Made by a program: the position numbers and the translations under genes. Below, piece after piece: positions 57,328 to 64,000 of a stretch of DNA of 64,000 nt; position 1 is the stretch's first letter, and each line of letters starts with the position of its first letter. Source of the stretch: Sphingomonas sp. HDW15A (lineage in GTDB: Bacteria > Pseudomonadota > Alphaproteobacteria > Sphingomonadales > Sphingomonadaceae); NCBI RefSeq assembly GCF_011301715.1, contig NZ_CP049870.1, positions 1,860,001-1,924,000 on the forward strand, read 5' to 3'. The notes under the pieces were generated by a model. The model saw nothing but the letters and a program-made list of their open reading frames with translations. It was not told where the DNA came from and searched no databases.

Positions 57328-57657
57328 TCACGCCGCGCGCTTCGCCCGCGCCTTGGCGAACAGCTCCGCCTCATTCTTCTTGCGTAACCGCATGGTTACC
57401 TCGGCGGTGTGATCGACGCCCGACGGGTTGCAGCGCGGATGACACAGGCGAAAATCCTGCAGCGCCTCGCCGATTACACCGGGAACGACGGGTTCAATCG
57501 CGGCGCCCTGGTCGTGCCCCTCGACAAGGTCGAAACGCATCGGCCGCCGGCACCGCGCGCAATTGTCGCCGTCGCGGGCCCGAAGCGCCGCCACGCGCTC
57601 GGCCGCCTTCTGGCGCCGATACTTCCACGGGTTGAAATATCTGGTGAGGAACGACAT
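57328..57657 (-). CDS. Small CxxC…CHxxC zinc-ribbon/HNH-like protein
   Basis: A protein of about 109 residues: MSFLTRYFNPWKYRRQKAAE, CARCRRPMRFDLVEGHDQGA, and FRLCHPRCNPSGVDHTAEV, with a basic tail. It resembles the 54748-55088 gene over the N-terminal NPW segment and both cysteine pairs. An upstream TTG at 57663 is possible; the ATG at 57657 matches the paralog's start. The Cys/His arrangement suggests one zinc site; HNH nuclease activity is not proven because the usual H-N-H residues are not clear. Confidence 0.65.
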   Translation of the reverse strand: MSFLTRYFNPWKYRRQKAAERVAALRARDGDNCARCRRPMRFDLVEGHDQGAAIEPVVPGVIGEALQDFRLCHPRCNPSGVDHTAEVTMRLRKKNEAELFAKARAKRAA

Positions 57658-57681
57658 GCCCAAGGCTTAGCGCGACACCGG

Positions 57682-58764
57682 TTACCGGTCGGTGAAAGCG
57701 GCGCCGGCGCCGACCCTGGTGACGTGCCCCATCTTGCGGCCGGGCCGGACCTCGCCCTTGTCGTAAAGGTGAACCGCTGCGCCCTGTTCGGCGATCAGCT
57801 CGGGCCACCGCTCGACATCGGCGCCGATCAAATTCTCCATCTCCACCGAGCCATCGACCAAGCCGGGGTCGCCGAGCGGAAGGCCGCAGATGGCGCGGAT
57901 GTGTTGCTCGAACTGGGACGTCTTCGCCCCCTCGATCGTCCAGTGGCCGCTATTGTGGACCCGCGGCGCGAATTCGTTGACCAGCGGCCCGTCCGCGGTG
58001 GCAAAAAATTCGACCGTCAGCACGCCGACATGGCCGAGCGCGGCGACGATCGCGCCCGCGATGCGCTTTGCCTCCTCCGCCTGGCCAGCGACCAGCGGTC
58101 CGCCCGGGACGATGGAGCGGCGCAGGATCCCGCCATCGTGAATGTTGCGGGGCGGATCGAAGCTGCGCACCGCGCCGTCCTGCCCGCGTGCGACGATGAC
58201 GGAGAATTCCGCCTCGAACGCAATTCCGGATTCGGCGACTGCCGGCTGGCGGCCGATGGCCTCGTAGGCCTGTCTCGCTCCACCTTGGGAGCGCGCCCAC
58301 GACTGGCCCTTGCCATCGTAACCGAAGCGGCGGGTCTTGAGCACCAGCGGGAGGCCGATCTCTTCTTCTGCCGCTCCTGCATCCGCGACCGATTCGACGC
58401 GGCGCCATGGCGCGACCCTGGCACCTGTGGATTCGAGGAATTCCTTCTCCAGCGCCCGATCCTGCGCGACCTCCAGGCTCCGCGTTCCGGGCAGCAGCTT
58501 GGCGCCAAGCGCGGCGAGCGGCCCAACCGGCACATTCTCGAACTCGTAAGTGACGACGTCGCACAAGGCCGCGAATTCCGCGATTCGCTGCTGATCCGTG
58601 AATTCGCCGCGCGTGAACGATCCACTGACCGCGACCGCGCAAGGCGCATCATGGGGATCGTAGATATGGCAGCGGTAGCCGAGACGGGCTGCGGCGATCG
58701 CCATCATCCGGCCTAGCTGGCCGCCACCGACAATGCCCACAGTCGAACCGGGCGGAAGAATCAC
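57682..58764 (-). CDS. purK: N5-carboxyaminoimidazole ribonucleotide synthase PurK
   Basis: An ATP-grasp enzyme of purine synthesis, 360 residues, acting just before PurE. It has [17 protein letters not shown], the ATP-grasp [17 protein letters not shown], and [17 protein letters not shown]. The GTG start at 58764 overlaps the purE stop (GTGA). The frame is open further upstream, but that part is shadow of purE. Confidence 0.95.
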   Translation of the reverse strand: MILPPGSTVGIVGGGQLGRMMAIAAARLGYRCHIYDPHDAPCAVAVSGSFTRGEFTDQQRIAEFAALCDVVTYEFENVPVGPLAALGAKLLPGTRSLEVAQDRALEKEFLESTGARVAPWRRVESVADAGAAEEEIGLPLVLKTRRFGYDGKGQSWARSQGGARQAYEAIGRQPAVAESGIAFEAEFSVIVARGQDGAVRSFDPPRNIHDGGILRRSIVPGGPLVAGQAEEAKRIAGAIVAALGHVGVLTVEFFATADGPLVNEFAPRVHNSGHWTIEGAKTSQFEQHIRAICGLPLGDPGLVDGSVEMENLIGADVERWPELIAEQGAAVHLYDKGEVRPGRKMGHVTRVGAGAAFTDR

Positions 58765-59243
58765 TCGGGGCTCTCGCCTACGCTGGCCGTCTGGTCTGCG
58801 CGCCACTTTTCGAGCCGCTCGGCAAGAGCAGGATCCTCATTCGCGAGCATCGCCGCGGCGAGCAGGGCAGCATTGACGGCACCGGCCTTGCCGATGGCCA
58901 GCGTGCCGACCGGAACGCCGGCGGGCATCTGGACGATGGAGAGCAGGCTATCCATGCCCTTAAGCGCCTGGCTCTCGACCGGTACGCCAAGCACCGGGAG
59001 CAAAGTCATGGACGCGCACATGCCCGGCAGATGCGCGGCACCGCCCGCTCCAGCGATGATCGCTTTCAAGCCGCGTTCGCGCGCGGTCTGGGCATACTCA
59101 TAAAGTCGCCTGGGCGTGCGGTGAGCCGAGACGACTTTTACTTCATGGGCGACCCGCAAAGCATCGAGCATCTCCGCGGAATGGCGCATCGTCTCCCAAT
59201 CGGAACGGCTGCCCATGATGATTCCGATCCTGGGCCCGTCCAC
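58761..59243 (-). CDS. purE: N5-carboxyaminoimidazole ribonucleotide mutase PurE
   Basis: Class I PurE, 160 residues, interconverting N5-CAIR and CAIR. It has [46 protein letters not shown] and [20 protein letters not shown]. The GTG at 59243 has GGGAGGA ahead and starts one residue before the conserved strand; the open frame beyond is non-family. It is coupled to purK by GTGA. Confidence 0.95.
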   Translation of the reverse strand: MDGPRIGIIMGSRSDWETMRHSAEMLDALRVAHEVKVVSAHRTPRRLYEYAQTARERGLKAIIAGAGGAAHLPGMCASMTLLPVLGVPVESQALKGMDSLLSIVQMPAGVPVGTLAIGKAGAVNAALLAAAMLANEDPALAERLEKWRADQTASVGESPE

Positions 59244-59390
59244 GAGTTCCTCCCTGCGCTCAGGCCGTGGGTTTAGGAAGAAGCGCTGGCGGGCGCAATC
59301 GTCCGCAATCGGGACGGACACGTGAATCGGGCGTTTCGCCAGCCCTTAACCTCTGTTATATTCTGGCGAACATTGCGGGCTAATGCAGAC

Positions 59391-59966
59391 ATGGACAGCA
59401 AGGTGCACAGCGCCGATCCTCAGGCGCTGCTGGGTGAGATTGAACTCCTCCGAAGCGAGGTTGCGCGGCTCCAGTCCCGAGTCGAGCATCTCGATCGGCT
59501 GTCGTGCATGGACCCGCTGGTCCCCGCCGCCAATCGCCGAGGATTGGTTAAGCAGTTATCGATGATCCTCGCCCGCCACGAGCGCCACGGCGTTCCCGCG
59601 GCAATGCTTTTCATCGATGTCGACGGGCTGAAGTCGATTAACGACCGTCACGGTCACGGCGCCGGCGATGCCGCGCTGATCCATCTGACCGAGCTGATGT
59701 CGTCAGGGGTTCGCAAGACCGACCTCGTTGCTCGAATCGGCGGCGACGAGTTCGCGATCCTTCTCGATCACAGCCCGATAGACGTTGCCGTCGAAACCGC
59801 CCGTCGCCTTGCCGAGCAGGTCGCCGATAGCGACTTCATTCACGACGGCACCGCGCTGGAGCTCAGCGTCGCAATTGGCCTCGCCATGATCGAACGCGGC
59901 GACACACCGGAAAGCGTACTCGATCGCGCCGACCAGGCGATGTACCGCCGCAAAAACGCGGCCTAG
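59391..59966 (+). CDS. Diguanylate cyclase (stand-alone GGDEF domain)
   Basis: A 191-residue soluble enzyme making c-di-GMP. A short N-terminal coiled coil (about residues 11-37) precedes the GGDEF domain, with the active-site GGDEF at 117-121. The RxxD inhibitory site is present as RKTD at 108-111, five residues before it, so product inhibition is likely. There is no sensory domain or membrane segment, so it must be dimerised or regulated by the coiled coil or partners. A GTG at 59322 is an alternative start, but nothing before the ATG at 59391 looks like protein. Confidence 0.9.
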   Translation: MDSKVHSADPQALLGEIELLRSEVARLQSRVEHLDRLSCMDPLVPAANRRGLVKQLSMILARHERHGVPAAMLFIDVDGLKSINDRHGHGAGDAALIHLTELMSSGVRKTDLVARIGGDEFAILLDHSPIDVAVETARRLAEQVADSDFIHDGTALELSVAIGLAMIERGDTPESVLDRADQAMYRRKNAA

Positions 59967-60002
59967 TGGGTCCTCTGGATCGGCTAAGGTGCGTTCTCGC
60001 GC

Positions 60003-60689
60003 CTAGCGCTCGCTGAGATAGTAACGGTCGCGCACGGCGAGATCCTCGCCCAGCTCATAGACAATCGGCTGTCCGGTCGGGATCTCCAACCCGACGATGT
60101 CCTCGTCCGATATGCCCGAAAGATGCTTTTCGAGCGCGCGAAGCGAGTTGCCGTGGGCTGACACGACAATCCTTTTGCCCTGCCGCAAAAGCGGTTCAAT
60201 TTCCGCCTCGTAGTAGGGTAGGACACGCGCGATCGTATCCCTGAGGCTCTCCGTCCCGGGAACTTCGATTCCCGAGTAGCGCCGGTCGCCAGCCAATACC
60301 CAAGGGCTGTCCGGCTCGAGCGGCGGCGGCGGGATGTCGAACGACCGGCGCCAGATCTTCACCTGCTCGGCGCCGACCTTGTCTATCATCTCTTGCTTAT
60401 TGAGCCCAGTCAGCCCGCCGTAGTGCCGCTCGTTCAACCGCCAGTCCTTCGTCACCGGCAGCCACAACCGGCCCATTTCATGAAGGACAAGGTGAAGCGT
60501 TCGGATTGCGCGCGTCAGGACCGACGTAAAGCAATGGTCGAAATCCATGTTCTTGTCCGCCAGCATTCGGCCGGCATCGCGGGCTTCCGCGATACCCTTG
60601 TCGCTCAGGTCGACGTCCCACCAGCCGGTGAACCGATTTTCGAGATTCCACTGCGACTGTCCGTGGCGCAGCAGGACGAGGGTCGGCAT
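60003..60689 (-). CDS. gpmA: 2,3-bisphosphoglycerate-dependent phosphoglycerate mutase
   Basis: The glycolytic mutase of the histidine phosphatase superfamily, 228 residues. The phospho-histidine is in VLLRHGQSQWNLENRFTGWW, and the second His is in VVSAHGNSLRALEKHL; NERHYGGLTGLNK is typical of dPGM. Its ATG overlaps the M14 peptidase stop by one base. Confidence 0.96.
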   Translation of the reverse strand: MPTLVLLRHGQSQWNLENRFTGWWDVDLSDKGIAEARDAGRMLADKNMDFDHCFTSVLTRAIRTLHLVLHEMGRLWLPVTKDWRLNERHYGGLTGLNKQEMIDKVGAEQVKIWRRSFDIPPPPLEPDSPWVLAGDRRYSGIEVPGTESLRDTIARVLPYYEAEIEPLLRQGKRIVVSAHGNSLRALEKHLSGISDEDIVGLEIPTGQPIVYELGEDLAVRDRYYLSER

Positions 60690-61861
60690 CAGGCCTCCGC
60701 TTTCTCTTCGCTGCGGGCCGGCGCTTTTGCCGAAGACGTTTTCAGTTCCGGCAGGATCGCGTGGAGCGCATCGAGACAGGAGGATGCGAGATATTTCGAG
60801 CGCTCCGGCGACCAGCCGTAAAGCTCATCGGGCAGGTCGCTATTATCCTTGAACGGCATTTCCAAAGTCATCGAGACGCAGCCATAGCGTTCCGCCAGCT
60901 GGGTCGTGGACATCGACATGTTGGCCTGTCCCGGCGGCGGGATTTCATAGCCCTGCCGGGTCTGGAAATCCGGCGAGAGACGCTCGAGCGAATCGCTGAA
61001 CAGCTTGAACAACTCGTTCTGCCGTTCGGTTAGCGAAGGAATACCTTCGAAGCCGGCAAGGAAGTTGGCCGGAATCGCCTCGTCGCCGTGAACGTCCATG
61101 GCGAAAACGGGTGGGTCCTGATCCATGGCATTGCGGACCACCAGCACCTCCGGGCTCTTTTCCATTGTCGGCGCGTGCCATTCGCGGTTGAGATTGATGC
61201 CGACCGCATTCGTGCGCAGGTGACCGCGGCGCGAACCGTCGGGATTCATGTTCGGAACAACGTGGAAGGTGCATTCGCTGCGAAGGACGCGAGCGACGGG
61301 ATCGTCGGGATCGGTCAGCTTCTCAAGCGCGCCTTCCATCCACCACTCCGCCATCGTCTCGCCCGGATGCTGGCGGGCGTAGAGCCAGACGGTGAGGTCA
61401 CCCTCGCCAATGCTCAGGCAGTCGATATCCTGACCGTCGATGCTTTTTCCCAGGCTTCGGTATCCGACGCCCGGGAGGGCCGCGACCGTTGAGACGAGGT
61501 CGTGGTGCCGCTCCATCGAATAGGGCGCGAAATAGGCGACCCAGACAATGTCCGTTTCCGGCCTGAAGCGAATGGTCAGCGTTCCGTCGGAATAGCTGGT
61601 GTCCGCGATCCGGGTCCAATCCTCCCTGTCGAGCGAAACGCAGGCCTTATATCCCGGCCAGCCGTCCGGATAAGCGGCGCCGCCGCAATTGGTGATCTTC
61701 AGCGTGACTTCACGCCCGCCAGCACCTGCCAGACGGAAGTGAAACCATTGATAGAATTCGCTCATGTGATCGTTGACAATTTCCAGCTCGGCATTGTCGC
61801 CATGCTGGGACACGACGCGAATGTTGCCGGAATCGAACGAACTTGAGATGGTGAGCGCCAT
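60689..61861 (-). CDS. M14-type cytosolic zinc carboxypeptidase
   Basis: A 390-residue enzyme in two parts: an N-terminal beta domain of about 120 residues ([38 protein letters not shown]) and an M14 carboxypeptidase domain. The zinc site is in [12 protein letters not shown], the third ligand near [12 protein letters not shown], and substrate-binding VGINLNREW. The N-terminal domain is that of the AGBL/CCP-like M14 group. Catalytic Glu is likely in [11 protein letters not shown]. It overlaps gpmA by one base (TGATG). Confidence 0.9.
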   Translation of the reverse strand: MALTISSSFDSGNIRVVSQHGDNAELEIVNDHMSEFYQWFHFRLAGAGGREVTLKITNCGGAAYPDGWPGYKACVSLDREDWTRIADTSYSDGTLTIRFRPETDIVWVAYFAPYSMERHHDLVSTVAALPGVGYRSLGKSIDGQDIDCLSIGEGDLTVWLYARQHPGETMAEWWMEGALEKLTDPDDPVARVLRSECTFHVVPNMNPDGSRRGHLRTNAVGINLNREWHAPTMEKSPEVLVVRNAMDQDPPVFAMDVHGDEAIPANFLAGFEGIPSLTERQNELFKLFSDSLERLSPDFQTRQGYEIPPPGQANMSMSTTQLAERYGCVSMTLEMPFKDNSDLPDELYGWSPERSKYLASSCLDALHAILPELKTSSAKAPARSEEKAEA

Positions 61862-62031
61862 GGTGCCTGTCTTATGCTGGGATTTGCTGGCGGGCCTGAT
61901 AGAAAAGCATCGGCCCCGTGCCTAGCCCCGGTCACCCACGCCTTGACTTGGCCGAGTGCCGCATCTAGTGGAGCGCCCGGTTCAAAAGACCCCCGAAATC
62001 CTAAACAACAAGAACGAGCAGGCGCCCGGCC

Positions 62032-62157
62032 ATGAAGATTCGCAATTCCCTCAAGTCGCTCAAGTCGCGTCACCGCGATTGCCGGGTGATTCGCCGTCGC
62101 GGCCGTACCTACGTCATCAACAAGACGAATCGGCGCTTCAAGGCTCGCCAGGGCTAA
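62032..62157 (+). CDS. rpmJ: 50S ribosomal protein L36
   Basis: A 41-residue ribosomal protein: [40 protein letters not shown] and a final G. This is the C-minus form of L36: only one Cys is present, so it does not hold zinc. A terminator hairpin follows 38 bp downstream, so it is a single-gene unit. Confidence 0.96.
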   Translation: MKIRNSLKSLKSRHRDCRVIRRRGRTYVINKTNRRFKARQG

Positions 62158-62195
62158 AATCGCGGCCTGACGGCCCGCATCGATTTCATTCAATT

Positions 62196-62218
62196 GGCCG
62201 GGCAAGTCCCGGCCTTTT
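62196..62218 (+). terminator. Rho-independent terminator after rpmJ
   Basis: GGCCGGG (62196-62202), loop CAAGT, CCCGGCC (62208-62214), then TTTT (62215-62218). Confidence 0.88.
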
Positions 62219-62308
62219 GTCGTTGTGCGATTGTCCCAAGGAACATTGACGCCCGAAAGCGCGTTCGTTTCGGCAGCGATAATAATTGTTCAACAGGGAG
62301 TATCTGAC

Positions 62309-62512
62309 ATGGCCGATCCGAACGAACCACCGGTCGAACGCACCACGATCGTCGAAACGAACGGTGGCGGCGGCGGAGGCGGAGTGCTCGCCGTCGTTTT
62401 GCTAATCATCGTCGTGCTGGTGTTGCTGTTCGTGTTCCGTGACCAGCTTGGCTTCGGAACTCAAGACACCGACATCAACATTCCGGACAAGATCGAAGTC
62501 AACGTCAACTGA
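62309..62512 (+). CDS. Hypothetical single-span membrane protein
   Basis: A 67-residue protein: acidic/polar MADPNEPPVERTTIVETN, seven Gly, the membrane helix VLAVVLLIIVVLVLLFVF, then a polar periplasmic or cytoplasmic end GFGTQDTDINIPDKIEVNVN. The N- and C-terminal sequences resemble small sphingomonad proteins of unknown function. The ATG at 62309 has CAGGGAG about ten bases ahead. Confidence 0.7.
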   Translation: MADPNEPPVERTTIVETNGGGGGGGVLAVVLLIIVVLVLLFVFRDQLGFGTQDTDINIPDKIEVNVN

Positions 62513-62547
62513 CGCGGCTTTGACCCGCGCGCCATTGGCGCGTAACG

Positions 62548-62577
62548 CCCCCTCGTCGCCACCTGGCAGCGAGGGGG
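62548..62577 (+). terminator. Inverted repeat, probable terminator
   Basis: CCCCCTCG (62548-62555) pairs with CGAGGGGG (62570-62577); TTGTTG follows. It lies between the small membrane protein gene and hmgA. Confidence 0.55.
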
Positions 62578-62593
62578 TTGTTGCATTAGGGCC

Positions 62594-63883
62594 ATGAGCA
62601 GCGAACTGCAGTATCTGACCGGCTTTGGCGGTCACTTCGAAAGCGAAGCCGTCCCCGGATCATTGCCGAAGGGCCGGAACAGCCCCCAGCGCCCGCCGTT
62701 CGGACTTTATGCCGAGCAACTGAGCGGAACCGCGTTCACTGCGCCCCGTCACGAGAACCGACGCAGCTGGCTCTACCGGATGCGGCCCACGGCCGATCAC
62801 CGGCCGTTCACGCCTTACGAAGGCGCGGAGCTCTTCACATCTGGCACGGGTGAGGAGCCGCTGGCACCGAATCGCCTGCGCTGGGACCCGCCCGCCGACC
62901 TGCCCGAGAATACGGACTTCGTCGACGGCCTCGTGACGATGATGGCCAATCGAGCGCCCGAGGACCTCACAGGCGTTGCGGTTCATCTCTACCGCACATC
63001 GAAGAGCATGGAGCGGAGAGTCTTCGTCGATGCCGATGGCGAACTGCTGATCATTCCCCAGTCGGGGACACTCAGGATCTTCACCGAGCTCGGGCGCCTG
63101 GACGTACCGCCCGGCTGGGTCGCGATCATTCCGCGCGGAATGAAATTCCGGGTCGACGTCGATGCGGAATGCAAGGGCTATGTCGCCGAGAATTACGGCG
63201 CGCCGTTCCGGCTGCCTGACCTCGGGCCGATTGGCTCGAACGGATTGGCCAACCCACGCGATTTCGAAACTCCGACGGCCGCATTCGAAGACATCGACGA
63301 AGCGCACGAGGTCATACAGAAATATCTCGGCAGCTTGTGGGCGACGAAGCTGGACCACAGCCCGCTCGACGTGGTGGCCTGGCACGGCAACCTCGTGCCT
63401 TATCGCTACGAGCTGGCGCGCTTCAACACGATCGGGACGGTCAGCTACGATCACCCCGATCCCTCGATCTTCACCGTTCTGACCAGCCCTTCGGAGACGC
63501 CGGGCCGCGCGAACGCCGACTTCGTGATTTTCCCACCGCGCTGGATGGTCGGCGAGGACACCTTCCGTCCGCCCTGGTTCCACCGCAACGTGATGAGCGA
63601 GGCGATGGGCCTTATTCACGGCGCTTACGATGCCAAGGAAGGCGGCTTCGCCCCCGGCGGCCTTTCGCTTCACAATCTGATGAGCGGTCACGGGCCAGAC
63701 ATCGAAAGCTGGCGGAAGGCGAGCGAAGTCGAGCTCAAGCCGATGAAGATCGAAAACACCATGGCGTTCATGGTCGAGAGCTGCTGGCCGTACAGGCCAA
63801 CCCGTTACGCACTCGACCGTGCGCAAGCCGATTATGACGAAGCCTGGGCAGATTTCCCCAAGGCGAAATTGCCCCGGAGTTAG
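62594..63883 (+). CDS. hmgA: Homogentisate 1,2-dioxygenase
   Basis: The ring-cleaving step of tyrosine/phenylalanine breakdown, giving maleylacetoacetate, 429 residues. It starts [20 protein letters not shown], contains RPTADHRPF and [16 protein letters not shown], and has the iron-site region [20 protein letters not shown] followed by [16 protein letters not shown]. The ATG at 62594 is the usual start. A fumarylacetoacetase gene begins two bases downstream, giving the hmgA-fahA order. Confidence 0.95.
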   Translation: MSSELQYLTGFGGHFESEAVPGSLPKGRNSPQRPPFGLYAEQLSGTAFTAPRHENRRSWLYRMRPTADHRPFTPYEGAELFTSGTGEEPLAPNRLRWDPPADLPENTDFVDGLVTMMANRAPEDLTGVAVHLYRTSKSMERRVFVDADGELLIIPQSGTLRIFTELGRLDVPPGWVAIIPRGMKFRVDVDAECKGYVAENYGAPFRLPDLGPIGSNGLANPRDFETPTAAFEDIDEAHEVIQKYLGSLWATKLDHSPLDVVAWHGNLVPYRYELARFNTIGTVSYDHPDPSIFTVLTSPSETPGRANADFVIFPPRWMVGEDTFRPPWFHRNVMSEAMGLIHGAYDAKEGGFAPGGLSLHNLMSGHGPDIESWRKASEVELKPMKIENTMAFMVESCWPYRPTRYALDRAQADYDEAWADFPKAKLPRS

Positions 63884-63885
63884 AC

Positions 63886-64000
63886 ATGAAACTCGCTTCC
63901 CTGAAAGGCGGCCGCGACGGCCGGCTCGTCGTCGTTTCGAACGACCTCGCCTGGTTTGCCGATGCAGGCCATATCGTCCCGACCCTGCAAGGCGCGCTCG
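63886..64000 (+). CDS. Fumarylacetoacetate hydrolase family protein, N-terminal part (3' end outside window)
   Basis: Starts with an ATG two bases after the hmgA stop and runs to the end of the window (38 residues): MKLASLKGGRDGRLVVVSND and AWFADAGHIVPTLQGAL. This is the usual N-terminal domain of the FahA-type proteins that finish the homogentisate pathway. The catalytic domain is outside the window, so the call rests on the start and the operon partner. Confidence 0.8.
   Translation, partial: MKLASLKGGRDGRLVVVSNDLAWFADAGHIVPTLQGAL

Noticed and set aside
57409..58716. 435-codon plus-strand open frame
   Set aside because: Antisense to purK and the zinc-ribbon gene; typical of high-GC DNA.
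59346..59362. Possible CtrA box (TTAA-N7-TATA) before the diguanylate cyclase gene
   Set aside because: The second half-site matches at only two of four bases, too weak to report.

Overview
The window looks like the chromosome of a sphingomonad-type alphaproteobacterium (Sphingomonadales). This rests on the high-GC coding sequence, the gene neighbourhoods (DUF721–DsbA–SMC divergent from mutY; sdhC-sdhD-sdhA; yajC-secD-secF; bamD-recN-ligA; hslV/hslU; nrdA/nrdB) and accessory genes common in that order (TonB-dependent receptor, GDSL-autotransporter, S10 and S41 peptidases, B3 metallo-beta-lactamase, homogentisate pathway). I see no IS element, prophage, CRISPR array or rRNA. There is one tRNA gene, tRNA-Pro.

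Layout. 1-3.6 kb: end of a POT peptide transporter, then a radical-SAM/UdgX DNA-repair pair behind a LexA-type box. 3.6-5.7 kb: siderophore receptor with a Fur-like box. 5.7-12.8 kb: smc, DsbA and DUF721 genes divergent from mutY, a cytochrome c and a DUF1801 gene. 12.8-16.3 kb: LOG-family gene and sdhC-sdhD-sdhA (no sdhB here). 16.4-20.8 kb: a soluble chemoreceptor, then SDR, B3 metallo-beta-lactamase and prmA in overlapping series. 20.8-29.4 kb: bamD-recN-DLH-ABM-ligA and yajC-secD-secF. 29.5-34.8 kb: tRNA-Pro, TIGR02117 protein, S41 peptidase and hslV-FAD oxidoreductase-hslU. 35-46 kb: GDSL esterase autotransporter, amidohydrolase, S10 peptidase, L,D-transpeptidase, methyltransferase, uvrB and SDR. 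46-50 kb: two DUF3617-type lipoproteins, carbonic anhydrase, TerC and a DUF465 protein. 50-54 kb: the nrd operon. 54-60 kb: poorly known small genes, a DksA-like protein and purE-purK. 59-64 kb: diguanylate cyclase, gpmA, M14 peptidase, rpmJ, hmgA and the start of a fumarylacetoacetase gene.

The most unusual structure is the ribonucleotide reductase operon. Between nrdA and nrdB lie six tiny membrane or lipoprotein ORFs (28-106 aa) packed with overlaps or gaps of 0-4 nt. Upstream are two NrdR-like boxes exactly 31 bp apart, followed by a long leader with a perfect hairpin. Second is the LexA-boxed rSAM/UdgX pair, whose UdgX half carries the KRRIH motif with the histidine known to crosslink to uracil.

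A data-quality pattern matters for every reader. Six features (smc, sdhD, tRNA-Pro, a small membrane protein, nrdA, a Zn-ribbon protein) are each broken by the apparent loss of one base, mostly within G/C runs. The simplest reading is under-called G/C runs in the assembly, so these are annotated as probably intact genes with a frameshift, not as decayed pseudogenes.
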